Assembly: GCA_027483765.1 (NCBI GenBank)
Contig: JAIXTW010000010.1
Coordinates: 124,001-188,000, forward strand
DNA from: Streptomycetaceae bacterium
GTDB lineage: Bacteria > Actinomycetota > Actinomycetes > Nanopelagicales > Nanopelagicaceae
DNA length: 64,000 nucleotides
Direction of reading: 5' to 3'
The first letter of the stretch is position 1. Each line of letters begins with the position of its first letter. The notes below the pieces were generated by a model. The model saw nothing but the letters and a program-made list of their open reading frames with translations. It searched no databases and was not told the DNA's origin. Made by a program: the position numbers and the translations under genes. Shown one piece after another: positions 18,554-28,219 of this stretch.

Positions 18554-20641
18554 CTAAGCGTCAATCTGCTCGCGATCGATATCAGCTGTTGCAATAAATT
18601 CTTTACGCGGTGCAACATCCGATCCCATAAGAAGTTCAAACATCTTCTCTGCAGCTTCTGCATCTGGAACAGTAATTCTGCGTAGCGTGCGTGCATCTGG
18701 ATCCATGGTGGTTTCGCGCAGTTGATCTGCATCCATCTCACCAAGACCCTTGTAACGCTGAATAGGCTCTTTCCAGCGCTTGCCGTTCTTCTTCAAATCA
18801 GCGGTAATGCGCTTCATCTCATCATCTGAATAGGTGTAGATGTACTCACCCTTCTTGCCACCAACGCCCATAGTTTCAATGCGGTGTAGCGGTGGAATCG
18901 CAGCAAAGACGCGTCCAGCATCGAGCATCGGGCGCATGTAGCGATACATCAAGGTAAGCAGAAGGCAGCGAATATGTGCGCCATCAACGTCGGCATCTGA
19001 CATCAAGATAACGCGGCCATAGCGAGCATCATCGAGTTCAAAGGACTTTCCAGAACCTGCACCGATGACCTGAATAATTGAGCCGCACTCTTTGTCATCG
19101 AGCATCTGTGAAAGTGATGCTTTCTGAACGTTCAGAATCTTGCCGCGAATAGGCAAGATTGCTTGGAATTCGGAGTTACGGGCCGCCTTCGTTGTGCCCA
19201 GTGCGGAATCGCCCTCAACAATAAAGAGTTCAGTGCGTGTGACATCTTCAGAACGGCAATCAGAGAGCTTAGTCGGAAGTGAGGAAGATTCGAGGGCGTT
19301 CTTGCGACGCTGCAAATCTTTATGAGCACGCGCACTGATACGAGTGCGGGAAGCGCCGGCAATCTTCTCCATGATCAACTTGCCATTGGCCTTATCAATG
19401 CGACGAGTGGTTGCGAAGAATTCTTTTAACTTATCGGCAACTACTGTTGAAACAATCTTTGTGGCAGCCGCTGTACCAAGTACTTCCTTGGTCTGACCCT
19501 CGAACTGTGGCTCTGACATGCGAACTGTGACAACTGCAGTGAGGCCTTCCATGACATCGTCTTTAATAACATCGGCTTCGTTCTTCTTCAAAATTCCAGC
19601 GCTACGCATCGCTTCGTTAAATGCTTTAGTGATTGCACGCTCGAAACCAAGCACGTGTGAGCCACCCTTAGGTGTAGAAATAATGTTTACAAATGAGCGC
19701 AGCGTTGTATCGAAGCCTTCGCCCCACTTCATCGCAATATCAACTTCCATATCGCGCTCTACATCTGTGGAAACCATATGGCCCTTGTCATCAAGAACTG
19801 GGACAGTTTCTTGGTAATGGCCAGTGCCGTAAATTCGAATTACTTCTCCGACAGCGGTATCTGGCTGCAAGAAATCGCAGTATTCAGAGATTCCACCCTT
19901 ATGGAAAAAGGTCTGAGTGGTCTTCTCTTTCTTACGGTTGTCATTGACCGTGATGGAAAGTCCTGGAACTAAAAATGATGTTTGTCGTGCACGAGCATAG
20001 ACATCATCTAGGTCTAGCTCAGCATCTTTTAGGAAGATTTGGCGATCTGACCACCACTTAATTCGGGTGCCAGTTACCTTGGCTGAAACTTTTCCGATTG
20101 TGCGCAAACCTGATTGCGGTGTGAAATCTGCTTTCGGTCCATCACCATCGAATATTCCGGCAACGCCGCGCTTAAATGACATCCAATAGATTTTGCCGTT
20201 GCGATCTACTTCAGCATCAAGACGTTCGGCCAACGCATTTACTACAGATGCACCAACACCGTGCAGACCACCGGATGCGGCGTATGAACCACCACCGAAT
20301 TTTCCACCAGCGTGCAGTTTGGTTAGGACAACTTCAACACCAGTGAGTCCAGTCTTGGGTTCTTTATCAACCGGGATTCCACGACCATCATCGTGAACTT
20401 CAACCGAACCATCTGATTCAAGATTAATTTCAATCTTCTTACAGTGCCCGGCTAAAGACTCATCCACTGAGTTATCGATAATTTCCCAGAGACAGTGCTG
20501 CAGGCCGCGCGAATCGGTAGAACCGATATACATTCCGGGGCGCTTGCGAACAGCATCGAGGCCCTCAAGGACAGCGAGGTCTTTTGCGGTATAGCTATCT
20601 TTAGAATCCACCTCAGGGGTAAAGTTCAATTCATCAGCCAC
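18554..20641 (-). CDS. parE: DNA topoisomerase IV subunit B
   Basis: ATPase subunit of topoisomerase IV. 695 residues from GTG 20641 (VADELNFTPEV); the longer ORF start lacks support. GHKL ATPase motifs: EIIDNSVDE, DDGRGIPV, GGLHGVGASVVNAL; TOPRIM motifs: FIVEGDSALG and MSDADVDGAHI; C-terminal GEMDADQLRETTMDP. TAACCT lies 8 nt before the start. It pairs with the parC gene about 3.5 kb away; in this genome the two are separated by a methyltransferase, an ABC-F and a protease gene. Confidence 0.94.
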   Translation of the reverse strand: MADELNFTPEVDSKDSYTAKDLAVLEGLDAVRKRPGMYIGSTDSRGLQHCLWEIIDNSVDESLAGHCKKIEINLESDGSVEVHDDGRGIPVDKEPKTGLTGVEVVLTKLHAGGKFGGGSYAASGGLHGVGASVVNALAERLDAEVDRNGKIYWMSFKRGVAGIFDGDGPKADFTPQSGLRTIGKVSAKVTGTRIKWWSDRQIFLKDAELDLDDVYARARQTSFLVPGLSITVNDNRKKEKTTQTFFHKGGISEYCDFLQPDTAVGEVIRIYGTGHYQETVPVLDDKGHMVSTDVERDMEVDIAMKWGEGFDTTLRSFVNIISTPKGGSHVLGFERAITKAFNEAMRSAGILKKNEADVIKDDVMEGLTAVVTVRMSEPQFEGQTKEVLGTAAATKIVSTVVADKLKEFFATTRRIDKANGKLIMEKIAGASRTRISARAHKDLQRRKNALESSSLPTKLSDCRSEDVTRTELFIVEGDSALGTTKAARNSEFQAILPIRGKILNVQKASLSQMLDDKECGSIIQVIGAGSGKSFELDDARYGRVILMSDADVDGAHIRCLLLTLMYRYMRPMLDAGRVFAAIPPLHRIETMGVGGKKGEYIYTYSDDEMKRITADLKKNGKRWKEPIQRYKGLGEMDADQLRETTMDPDARTLRRITVPDAEAAEKMFELLMGSDVAPRKEFIATADIDREQIDA

Positions 20642-20867
20642 GGTGGCAAAGGTTAGCCAGCGAATCCTTATCACCCGCGTAAGCGCGCCGGGATATCTCA
20701 AATAATGACTACCTAGGGTGAGATATCCCCCAATAATCGATGATTATGCGCTCAGATTGATAAAAATTTACATAATTGGAATCAATATCTCCTGCGGGGA
20801 ATAAAGAGAACTGGCATGATGTTCCATAGAAGTACCAAACTTCCCACTAAGCGAAATGGAGAGCGCG

Positions 20868-21077
20868 ATGACCGAGCAAGTAATCCTCGAATCCACACCT
20901 CTGAATGCCCTCGATCGATGCGATCGTTGTGGTGCACAAGCTTATGTGCGTGCAACTCTGCTTAACGGTGGCGAACTCATGTTCTGCGCCCATCACGGCA
21001 AGGAATACGCTGAAAAGCTGAAGGCGGTAGCCGCGGCGATTCAGGACGAGTCAGAGAAGTTGGTAGAAGTTAAGTAA
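20868..21077 (+). CDS. DUF7455 zinc-ribbon-like small protein
   Basis: 69 residues from ATG 20868, chosen because GGAGAG stands 4-6 nt upstream; an ATG at 20856 is possible. CDRCGAQAY and FCAHHGKEY give a CxxC plus CxxH arrangement expected to bind one zinc. This family is conserved next to the principal sigma factor and parE in actinobacteria; its function is unknown. The 226-bp gap before it holds no other gene that I can see. Confidence 0.85.
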   Translation: MTEQVILESTPLNALDRCDRCGAQAYVRATLLNGGELMFCAHHGKEYAEKLKAVAAAIQDESEKLVEVK

Positions 21078-21085
21078 TTATTGAA

Positions 21086-21127
21086 AACGAAAAAGCCCCG
21101 GTGCGATTGCATCGGGGCTTTTTCGTT
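21086..21127. terminator. Bidirectional rho-independent terminator between DUF7455 and sigA
   Basis: AACGAAAAAGCCCCG and CGGGGCTTTTTCGTT are a perfect 15-bp inverted repeat around 12 nt; four more pairs (GTGC with GCAT, one G-U) extend the stem to a GATT loop. The A-run and T-run on both flanks let it stop transcripts from both converging genes. Confidence 0.95.
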
Positions 21128-21139
21128 TGACCTGAACTC

Positions 21140-23095
21140 TTAATCGAGATAGTCGCGTAGCGATTGCGAACGCGATGGGTGACGAAGCTTCGACATTGTC
21201 TTGGATTCAATCTGGCGGATACGTTCACGAGTTACCCCATGAACCTTGCCGATCTCATCCAGCGTCTTTGGCTGTCCATCTGTAAGTCCGTAGCGAGCCT
21301 TGATTACATCAGCCTCGCGGTTGGTAAGCCCACCGAGAACCTGCATCAACTGCTCCTGCAAGATTGTGAAAGTTACTGACTCTTCTGGCTTTACTGCCTC
21401 TGAATCTTCGATGAGATCACCGAATTCAGAGTCTCCTTCTTCACCCAATGGTGTGTGAAGCGAGATTGGCTCGCGGCCATACTTCTGAACTTCCACAACC
21501 TTCTCGGGTGTCATATCGAGCTCTTTCGCGAGCTCTTCTGGTGTCGGTTCGCGACCTAGATCTTGCAACATCTGACGTTGTACGCGAGCCAACTTATTGA
21601 TGACTTCAACCATGTGTACCGGAATACGAATTGTGCGGGCCTGATCTGCCATGGCGCGAGTGATTGCCTGACGGATCCACCATGTTGCATAAGTGGAGAA
21701 CTTGTAACCCTTTGTGTAGTCGAACTTCTCAACTGCACGGATAAGGCCGAGGTTTCCTTCTTGAATAAGATCAAGGAAGAGCATTCCGCGACCGGTGTAA
21801 CGCTTAGCAAGTGAGACCACGAGACGAAGGTTTGCTTCCAGCAAGTGATTCTTGGCGCGCTTTCCATCTTCGACAATCCACTCAAGCTCGCGCTTAAGTT
21901 TCTTATCAAGTTTCTTGCTGTGCTTCAACGCTTCTTCGGCGAAGAGGCCTGCTTCAACGCGCGTTGCAAGTTCTACTTCTAGTTCTGCATTAAGAAGTGC
22001 TACGCGGCCGATCTGCTTGAGGTAATCCTTAACTGGGTCAGCTGTCGCGCCGGCGGTAAGAACTGTTTGTTCTGGCGGAAGGCGTTTAATTTCAATCTGA
22101 ATAAATCGAGCTTGCTCATTAAAGAAGTACTGCAAATCTTCTAGGTTCTTAAGGTGGCCCTGGTTAACTGCCTCAGCAATAAGCTTGGCTGACTTCTCAT
22201 TGAAGGTGCTCATCGCAAATTGCTGTTGAATCTGCTTGAAGGTGAGCGCCTTTGCTTCGGCTTGATCAATATTGTTCTTTGGCGGAAGTTCTACTCCCTG
22301 AATCTTGCCGTTGATGGCTTCAAGAACGAGATTTACATTCTTCAGATCCTTCTTATGCTTCTCGCGCTCGTTCTTATCTTCTTCTTCATCATCTGCATCA
22401 GAGTCGAGCAGGGTAAATGAGCCCTCTTCGTTCTTAGTCTCATCGGAGAGCGTGACAACGCGTGGCTGATCTTTTCCATCGGCTTCAGCATCAACAATTT
22501 CAGATGCTTCAGCGATAAGAGTTTCTACATCTTCTAATTCAATTTCTTCGACGACAACTTCATTGCCATCCTCATCGAGAACAACTGCTACCTTCTCAGA
22601 CTTTGCACCCTCTGGCTTTGCTTCCTCTTTCGGAGCAATGAGTGCAAGTTGAGCTTTTGAAAGAATTCGACTTGGTGCACCGAGTCCGGCCTTACGTGCT
22701 TTCTCAGTGGCCTCAGGAATTTCTACATCGAGTGCGCGAGCTTCAAGTGCTAGCGGCATAAATTCTTTCTTTACCGCTTTGCGATAATTATCAATTCCAC
22801 TTGCAGCGAGCGCTTCAATAATCTCTTTCTGGCGCGAGATCGCGTTCTTCAAATCTACTAATTGTTGTACTTCTTTAGCGCTTAGATCTTTCTTAAGTTC
22901 GACCTTCGCTGGCTTTACCGGCTTTGCGGCAACCTTCTTAACAGGTGCAGACTTCTTGGCAGGTGCGGCTTTCTTGGCAACGGCCTTTTTTGCTACAGCT
23001 TTCTTAGCTGGCGCAGCCTTTTTCGCAGCTACCTTCTTTGCAGGAGCGGCTTTCTTACTCTTTGCCTTGTTTTTGAGCGCACTAAATACAGCCAC
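21140..23095 (-). CDS. sigA: Principal RNA polymerase sigma factor (HrdB/SigA type)
   Basis: 651 residues. The N-terminal third is non-conserved: a Lys/Ala/Pro-rich tract (AKKAAPAKK repeats, residues about 10-60), then an acidic stretch with [10 protein letters not shown] near 230. Conserved regions follow: region 1.2, region 2 with [19 protein letters not shown] and [14 protein letters not shown] (-10 recognition), region 3, and region 4 with [20 protein letters not shown] (-35 recognition). The Lys/Ala tract is a known trait of actinobacterial HrdB proteins and of unproven role. Confidence 0.96.
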   Translation of the reverse strand: MAVFSALKNKAKSKKAAPAKKVAAKKAAPAKKAVAKKAVAKKAAPAKKSAPVKKVAAKPVKPAKVELKKDLSAKEVQQLVDLKNAISRQKEIIEALAASGIDNYRKAVKKEFMPLALEARALDVEIPEATEKARKAGLGAPSRILSKAQLALIAPKEEAKPEGAKSEKVAVVLDEDGNEVVVEEIELEDVETLIAEASEIVDAEADGKDQPRVVTLSDETKNEEGSFTLLDSDADDEEEDKNEREKHKKDLKNVNLVLEAINGKIQGVELPPKNNIDQAEAKALTFKQIQQQFAMSTFNEKSAKLIAEAVNQGHLKNLEDLQYFFNEQARFIQIEIKRLPPEQTVLTAGATADPVKDYLKQIGRVALLNAELEVELATRVEAGLFAEEALKHSKKLDKKLKRELEWIVEDGKRAKNHLLEANLRLVVSLAKRYTGRGMLFLDLIQEGNLGLIRAVEKFDYTKGYKFSTYATWWIRQAITRAMADQARTIRIPVHMVEVINKLARVQRQMLQDLGREPTPEELAKELDMTPEKVVEVQKYGREPISLHTPLGEEGDSEFGDLIEDSEAVKPEESVTFTILQEQLMQVLGGLTNREADVIKARYGLTDGQPKTLDEIGKVHGVTRERIRQIESKTMSKLRHPSRSQSLRDYLD

Positions 23096-23137
23096 AATTG
23101 TCCTTTTGGTTGTTCTTCGAACTGCTCGAAGTAATAC

Positions 23138-24235
23138 CTATATTGTACCCGCAACATGCAAGGCGTGCCGAATCGCATCGCCCATCGCTTCGCTCTCCAC
23201 CAAGAATCCATCGTGGCCGAAGTCAGAACTAATGACTATCGGCGGCTGTGCAGTGGGAACCAGCTCTGAAATCTCAACCTGAAGTCGAGGGACGAAGAGG
23301 CGATCGGTATCGATGGTCACGACAACGACCGGAATTGAGATGCTGGCCAGCGCCTTGGCTACCCCACCACGATCTCGGCCGATATCGTGCGAATTCATCG
23401 CATCGGTGAGGGCGATGTAGGTATTGGCATCAAAGCGCTTAGCTAACTTTGTCGCTTGGTGGTCCAGGTAGGACTGAACGGCATAGCGCCCAGTGTCATC
23501 GCCCTGTAACTGGCGACCAAAGCGAACATCCATCTCAGATTCAGTGCGGTAGGTCAGGTGCGCAATCCGGCGAGCAATGCCCATGCCATCGACTGGGCCA
23601 CGTTCTTGTTCGTAATAATCCCCGCCGTTGAAGTGCTGGTCAGATTTGATCGCCTGAATCTGCACCGAGAAGGTTCCGATTTGATCGCCGGTGGCAACTG
23701 CTGATGATCCAATCGTGCAAATTGCTCCCACTCGATGTGGCAACTGCACCGCCCATTCCAGTGATCGCATTCCGCCGAGCGAGGGACCAATGGCAAGAAC
23801 GTACTTTTCGATTCCGATGGCATCGCTGAAGGCAATCTCAGCGTTAACCATGTCGCGAATAGTGATAATCGGAAATCGCGAACCGTAACGTTTTCCATCA
23901 GGAGCAATACTTGACGGACCAGTTGAACCTTGACAGCCGCCGATGACATTGGGGCAGATAATGAAATATTTATCAGTATCAAATGGTAATCCAGGGCCAA
24001 CCATCTGCGGCCACCATCCTGGAACATCTGACCAACCAGTCATGGCATGGTTTACTAAAATTGCATTGGATTTATCGGCGTTGAGCGTTCCCCAGCTTTG
24101 ATAAGCGATGGTGATATCAGGCAGCGTCTCGCCATTTTCAAGAAGCAATGAACCAATCTTTACAAACTTACGATCGCCGGGATCATCGCCCTCAAGCCAC
24201 GCACCTGTGACGTTGTAGTTGGGTTCTCTGCTCAT
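23138..24235 (-). CDS. metX: Homoserine O-acetyltransferase
   Basis: Activates homoserine for methionine synthesis. 365 residues from ATG 24235, with AAGGA 7 nt upstream; the track's GTG 24250 start would place that SD inside the gene. An alpha/beta-hydrolase fold with nucleophile Ser152 in GPSLGGM, an acid in TIDTDRLF and His in FGHDGFLVE. The oxyanion region NHAMTGWSD is somewhat unlike the usual HALTGD, so acyl preference (acetyl or succinyl) should not be assumed. No metY/metZ partner is in the window. Preceded by a SAM-IV riboswitch. Confidence 0.92.
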   Translation of the reverse strand: MSREPNYNVTGAWLEGDDPGDRKFVKIGSLLLENGETLPDITIAYQSWGTLNADKSNAILVNHAMTGWSDVPGWWPQMVGPGLPFDTDKYFIICPNVIGGCQGSTGPSSIAPDGKRYGSRFPIITIRDMVNAEIAFSDAIGIEKYVLAIGPSLGGMRSLEWAVQLPHRVGAICTIGSSAVATGDQIGTFSVQIQAIKSDQHFNGGDYYEQERGPVDGMGIARRIAHLTYRTESEMDVRFGRQLQGDDTGRYAVQSYLDHQATKLAKRFDANTYIALTDAMNSHDIGRDRGGVAKALASISIPVVVVTIDTDRLFVPRLQVEISELVPTAQPPIVISSDFGHDGFLVESEAMGDAIRHALHVAGTI

Positions 24236-24256
24236 CGTTAAATCCTTCACGCACTT

Positions 24257-24274
24257 GCAGAGTTAGAACTCTGC
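24257..24274 (-). promoter_or_regulatory. Hairpin between the SAM-IV aptamer and metX
   Basis: GCAGAGTT and AACTCTGC pair perfectly around a 2-nt turn, immediately after the aptamer and about 22 nt before the metX start codon. No U-run follows, so it is not a standard terminator; it may take part in controlling access to the ribosome-binding site. Confidence 0.55.
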
Positions 24275-24357
24275 CTGGTCGTCACCCGGAGCACCCCACC
24301 GCGGTGGAGGGTTGCCGTCTAGTCAGCCGGGGCTTTGACACTAGAACTCGTGACCAG
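24275..24357 (-). ncRNA. SAM-IV riboswitch upstream of metX
   Basis: Read on the minus strand, CTGGTC and GACCAG close the outer P1 stem. Inside it stand GTCAAAGCCCCGGCT, the CGGCAACCCTCC core and CCGCGGTGGGGTGC followed by CCGGGTGACGACC, in the order and spacing of the actinobacterial SAM-IV class. S-adenosylmethionine binding is expected to lower metX expression. The metX gene starts about 40 nt downstream. Confidence 0.88.
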
Positions 24358-24365
24358 TGCAAATA

Positions 24366-25373
24366 TTACCCGAAAATTGCGGCTACTACTTTGGGGTGCA
24401 GATCCATCCGCATAGTTGTAAAGGATTGCGCCGGCCAGCCCGCGGTAAAGACGCGACGGAGCAAGAGCGCCAACGAGTAGCGCGGGTCATCTGCCACTGC
24501 GCGATCAAGGGCCTTGTGCGCAAGGGCGCCTTCACCACGTTCATAGGAGATAGCTGCAAAGACCGATGCAATGGGCGCCACAAATCCACTGGGTGCGATT
24601 ACCAATAAATCTCGCCACATCTTCCAGTAAAAATCTGCCGTCTCTGGGCTGTGACTTCCGAGTGCGAAATCTCGAACTTGAATATCGCTCATGCGGCCAA
24701 TGACACGGGCAGCTAACTCTCTATCTTCGGCGCCCCGACCTGCTTGGTATTCACCCGCTAAATCAATGACCGCGGTAGCACCATCTCGTTGCAGGTTATT
24801 GAGTTCAGGTGCATCGGGTGCAACTACGAATCCACTGACTTCGCTACACCAAGCTTCAGCAGTTGAAGTTGGTAGCGCAGAAATTGAATCGATGAGTTGA
24901 ACAACTGAGGCAAATGGCATCGGGTGTCCAGCAATCACATGCTCTGCTGCGATTCGCGATGAGTCAATTTCAGGAACCGGGCTTCCGTGCGGTGGGCAAC
25001 AGAGTGAATCGATGCAGAGCAGCGAACGAAAGCGGTTATTTTGCACAACGAGTGATTCTTTAATCTCAATTCCGGCGCGCATCAAAGCCGCACTTGCATT
25101 GATTAATACTGATTCCCCAAGTAAGCAGTCGTGTGGCGTGTAGGCAACTAAAAGCGCTGCATCAGCTTTTTCACGAGTGAGGTGAGAAGCCAATAAGTCA
25201 TACCCTTCAGCTGCAACATCAACAGGTAGATCTACTCGCATCGCCATACCAACAGAACCTTGATCATCGGAATCTGATGAGAGTGCAACTAAGACTAAGG
25301 AGTTACTTGGGTGATAGCCGATCAGAAACGGAATTGCAGCAAGGAGATCGTGTGGTGATGTCAGGGTAGTCAT
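24366..25373 (-). CDS. DUF4192 domain protein
   Basis: 335 residues from ATG 25373 (MTTLTSPHDLLAAIPFLIGYHPSNSLVLV), with AGAAAGG 8 nt upstream. The N-terminal motif and the region DYxLLASHLTREKADAALLVAY identify the actinobacterial DUF4192 family, of unknown function. No signal peptide or membrane segment. Its stop lies 9 bp upstream of the metX riboswitch and it follows the PKD-domain gene by 14 bp, so these two are likely co-transcribed. Confidence 0.83.
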   Translation of the reverse strand: MTTLTSPHDLLAAIPFLIGYHPSNSLVLVALSSDSDDQGSVGMAMRVDLPVDVAAEGYDLLASHLTREKADAALLVAYTPHDCLLGESVLINASAALMRAGIEIKESLVVQNNRFRSLLCIDSLCCPPHGSPVPEIDSSRIAAEHVIAGHPMPFASVVQLIDSISALPTSTAEAWCSEVSGFVVAPDAPELNNLQRDGATAVIDLAGEYQAGRGAEDRELAARVIGRMSDIQVRDFALGSHSPETADFYWKMWRDLLVIAPSGFVAPIASVFAAISYERGEGALAHKALDRAVADDPRYSLALLLRRVFTAGWPAQSFTTMRMDLHPKVVAAIFG

Positions 25374-25387
25374 GGAAAAAACCTTTC

Positions 25388-26134
25388 TTATCGACGAAAT
25401 GAAACGGGTGGGGTAAAGCGAGTGGGTGCGGCAACGACAGTGATTGGCAGAACCGAAACTGATTCGATCTTTCCGGGAATGCGTGTGGTCACACCTTGGA
25501 CCGTGAACTGACCATCCCAACTCGTAACAAGTTGGATGAGGTAATGGCCCGGCTTCGAGTAGGTATGTTGGATTTCGCCATCTGGAAAAGGCGCCCCAGC
25601 TTTGCGGGTAACGAAGAAGATGCCATCGCCGTAATGCCAAATGAAGGTGGGTTTAAGCGATACCTCAACTACTTCGCCAACAATCTGAATTTTCTTCGTC
25701 ACAATTGTTGGGATATCTGACCAGAAAAAGACCGGAACTTTTATCAGTGGTGAAAATGAAGGCGAATATGCGATTCCAGCTGTTGGCAGAATCTCAATTA
25801 ACTTATCGCTCAGTGATGTTGCTGTTGGAGCAATTGTTGGCCGCACCCGTTTTGTAACTACCGGTTTTTTAGTGGCGGTCACTACTTTGGGTTTTGTACT
25901 TCCGGATGTAGTTGGCTTGGGAGTTGGACTCTTTCGGACAACCGGTTTTCGCGTCTTACTTGGCGCCGGTGCTACCTCGGCTTTCTGCGCCGGGCCAGTG
26001 CCTTTGCGACCTTCAATCACAATCTTGCCATCTTGTGTGTAGACATCGATACATGCTTGCTCGACGCACTCTTGTGCGTGGGCAGGTGCGGCAACGCTGG
26101 TCAAAATAAGTGCATAAATAAGAATTCTCTTCAT
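25388..26134 (-). CDS. Secreted protein with a PKD-like domain
   Basis: 248 residues from ATG 26134, with TAATCT 7 nt upstream. Signal peptide MKRILIYALILTSVAAPAHA, then two Cys (QECVEQACIDVYTQDGK), a Pro/Thr/Lys-rich linker (SPTPKPTTSGSTKPK) and a C-terminal domain with FIWHYGDG and HTYSKPGHYLIQL, the hallmark strand pair of PKD domains. Probably a surface-exposed adhesion or binding protein. The longer ORF start in the track is not supported. Confidence 0.78.
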   Translation of the reverse strand: MKRILIYALILTSVAAPAHAQECVEQACIDVYTQDGKIVIEGRKGTGPAQKAEVAPAPSKTRKPVVRKSPTPKPTTSGSTKPKVVTATKKPVVTKRVRPTIAPTATSLSDKLIEILPTAGIAYSPSFSPLIKVPVFFWSDIPTIVTKKIQIVGEVVEVSLKPTFIWHYGDGIFFVTRKAGAPFPDGEIQHTYSKPGHYLIQLVTSWDGQFTVQGVTTRIPGKIESVSVLPITVVAAPTRFTPPVSFRR

Positions 26135-26213
26135 GCGCGGGAGATTAAATCGTTGCGCGTTAGGCAAACCATTGAATTGTGCTGCTTGTGGATAGATATG
26201 AGAAAGTAGGTAC

Positions 26214-26681
26214 ATGGCTGCGCGCGATGGTGATGGATGGATCGAATGTGCATGCGGGTCAAAACACTGGGGTATCCATGGTGCAGCTGGTCTGTTGCTA
26301 GTTCGAGACGGTTCTATTTTTTTGCAACATCGCGCACCGTGGGTGCATAACGGCGACACCTGGGGAATTCCCGGGGGTGCCCGAGATTCTCACGAAACGA
26401 TCATTGAAGGCGCTATCCGAGAAGCGGTAGAAGAGACTGGCATTAATCCAACAGATCTCGAACCAGTTCATACATTTACTGACGATCACAATGGTTGGAG
26501 TTATTCCACAATTATTGCTCGGGCAAATGAGAAGTTAGAGGGGCACGAACTTAATGATGAATCTTTTGAAGTTCGTTGGGTGAAGTTTGACGACGTTACC
26601 CGGATGCCGCTGCACCCAAGCTTTGCCAAAAGCTGGCCGCTATTGCGCCAATGTATCGATGATCTGATCACACCACGTTAA
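26214..26681 (+). CDS. NUDIX hydrolase
   Basis: 155 residues with a complete Nudix box, GGARDSHETIIEGAIREAVEETGI (G-x5-E-x7-R-E-x2-E-E-x-G). Hydrolyses a nucleoside diphosphate linked to some group X, possibly a mutagenic nucleotide; substrate unknown. The last 42 bp overlap, on the other strand, the end of the heme-transporter ATPase gene. Confidence 0.9.
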   Translation: MAARDGDGWIECACGSKHWGIHGAAGLLLVRDGSIFLQHRAPWVHNGDTWGIPGGARDSHETIIEGAIREAVEETGINPTDLEPVHTFTDDHNGWSYSTIIARANEKLEGHELNDESFEVRWVKFDDVTRMPLHPSFAKSWPLLRQCIDDLITPR

Positions 26682-27257
26682 AGAATTCTTATCGATATGT
26701 GCAATTACCAAAATCGTCTTTCCCTTATCTCGTAGCCCTTTCAAGAGCGCGATGATGCGAGCTTTACTTGCCACATCTTGCGCCGAAAGCGGTTCATCAA
26801 GTAAATAAATCGGAGTATCTCTGATCAGCGCGCGGGCAATCTCGATCCGTTGCGCTTCTCCCCCAGATAGCGTGGTCACGCTCTGGTTCTCAAATCGCTT
26901 CATATCTAGCGCCTGCATAACAGCATCGACTCGGAGCAACTCATCGGGGCCCTGTCCCATTTCAATAAGTTCGCGAGTTGAGTATGAGAGCCAGTAATTT
27001 CTATTTTGTAGTACCACACTACGAAGCGCCGACTGCTCCGCCACTGAAATCTCTTTCAGATTGCGACCATCGAAAGTTATTTCTCCCGCGCCAATTGGAA
27101 GGTCTCCAGCGATGGCACTGAGCAGCGTGCTCTTACCGCTGCCATTAGGACCAATAATTGCCGTGATCTTTCCGGGTTCTATCGTGGCGCTGAATTGTTC
27201 AATCACGCTCTTGCCGCCACGTGAAATTGATACCTGATCGATCTTGATTAGCGCCAT
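26640..27257 (-). CDS. hmuV: ABC transporter ATP-binding protein, heme/iron-complex type
   Basis: 205 residues, shorter than most HmuV proteins (about 250-270). Walker A GPNGSGKST, Q-loop, signature LSGGEAQRIEIARAL, Walker B IYLLDEPLS and the H-loop region near the end are all present. It overlaps the permease gene by 10 bp and powers that permease. Family placement (FecE/HmuV) follows from its partners. Confidence 0.87.
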   Translation of the reverse strand: MALIKIDQVSISRGGKSVIEQFSATIEPGKITAIIGPNGSGKSTLLSAIAGDLPIGAGEITFDGRNLKEISVAEQSALRSVVLQNRNYWLSYSTRELIEMGQGPDELLRVDAVMQALDMKRFENQSVTTLSGGEAQRIEIARALIRDTPIYLLDEPLSAQDVASKARIIALLKGLRDKGKTILVIAHIDKNSLTWCDQIIDTLAQ

Positions 27258-28219
27258 ACATCACCACTTTTCTTCAAAGTAGCAATCAAAATCGGTGCGC
27301 CAATGAGTGATGTCAGCAATCCAATCGGAAGTTCAAAAGGCGGAATAAGAGCACGCGCTGCAGTATCTGCAATCAGAAGAATCATTGCGCCAACGAGCCC
27401 TGAGTAAATGACAAGGACTCGATTTCGAGGCCCACATAAGTACCGGGCGATATGTGGCGCTGCCAGTGCCAGAAATGCAATGGCGCCCACGCTAGAGACA
27501 GTCACGGCAACGAGTACCGCCAAGATGGCAAACGCTCTAAAGCGAACACGTTGCGCGTTATGGCCAATGTGTCGAACCGATGCGTCACCTAAGGAGAGTA
27601 AATCTAAAGTGGGCGCGCTCTTCCAAGCAATGACTGCACCGATGATGAGTACGGGTAGAAGCACATACAAAGTTTTGGTAGTAACGAGTGAGAGCGAACC
27701 AAATGACCAGAAGGAGATCGAACGTGCATCGGGGCGATTAACAGCTGAAAGTGTGAGTCCAACGACTGCGTTGAGAATTGCTGAAACACCAATACCAATG
27801 GTGATGAGTTGCAGTGCCGAACGGGCAAGTGAGAATGTGAGCACCGTTGCCGCCATTGCACCTATCGCCGCGCATACAACGGCACCAATCGAGCCGATGG
27901 TTACTACATTGGTGAGCACACCCAGTAGTACACCCAGAGCTGCCCCGGCAGATGTTCCGAGTATCGCTGGATCTGCCAATGGATTGTTCGTTGAACTCTG
28001 GGCAAGTGAACCGGCAATACCTAACGCGGCGCCGACAAGTATCGCTGCTCCCACTCGAGGTGCGCGAATCTGCCAGATGATTTGGTGTGAAGCACTCTCG
28101 GGGTTAAGCCATGGATTAAAGAGGTAGCGAAATAGCTCGCTGACATCGGTGGCACCGAGTGAGAGCGCAGCAATAGCAATAATGGGTAGCAAGAAGATTA
28201 GCGGCAGCGCCTTTTTCAT
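27248..28219 (-). CDS. hmuU: FecCD-family ABC transporter permease, probably heme
   Basis: 323 residues, with the hydrophobic pattern of a FecCD permease (BtuC fold, about ten helices). Markers are RAPRVGAAILVGAALGIAGSLAQSSTNNPLADPAILGTSAGA near the N-terminus and GAIAFLALAAPHIARYL in the second half. It starts within the stop codon of the binding-protein gene (1-bp overlap), so the operon runs hmuT-hmuU-hmuV. Confidence 0.9.
   Translation of the reverse strand: MKKALPLIFLLPIIAIAALSLGATDVSELFRYLFNPWLNPESASHQIIWQIRAPRVGAAILVGAALGIAGSLAQSSTNNPLADPAILGTSAGAALGVLLGVLTNVVTIGSIGAVVCAAIGAMAATVLTFSLARSALQLITIGIGVSAILNAVVGLTLSAVNRPDARSISFWSFGSLSLVTTKTLYVLLPVLIIGAVIAWKSAPTLDLLSLGDASVRHIGHNAQRVRFRAFAILAVLVAVTVSSVGAIAFLALAAPHIARYLCGPRNRVLVIYSGLVGAMILLIADTAARALIPPFELPIGLLTSLIGAPILIATLKKSGDVWR

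Noticed and set aside
22880-23095. Lys/Ala-rich repeats as a DNA repeat element
   Set aside because: They are coding low-complexity (AKKAAPAKK) of the sigma factor, a known trait of the family, not a mobile or structural repeat.
24250-24250. GTG 24250 as the metX start
   Set aside because: The AAGGA sequence lies 7 nt before ATG 24235, which gives the usual N-terminus.
27408-28127. 239-aa plus-strand ORF
   Set aside because: Antisense to the FecCD permease in a shadow frame, without recognisable domain or start signal.
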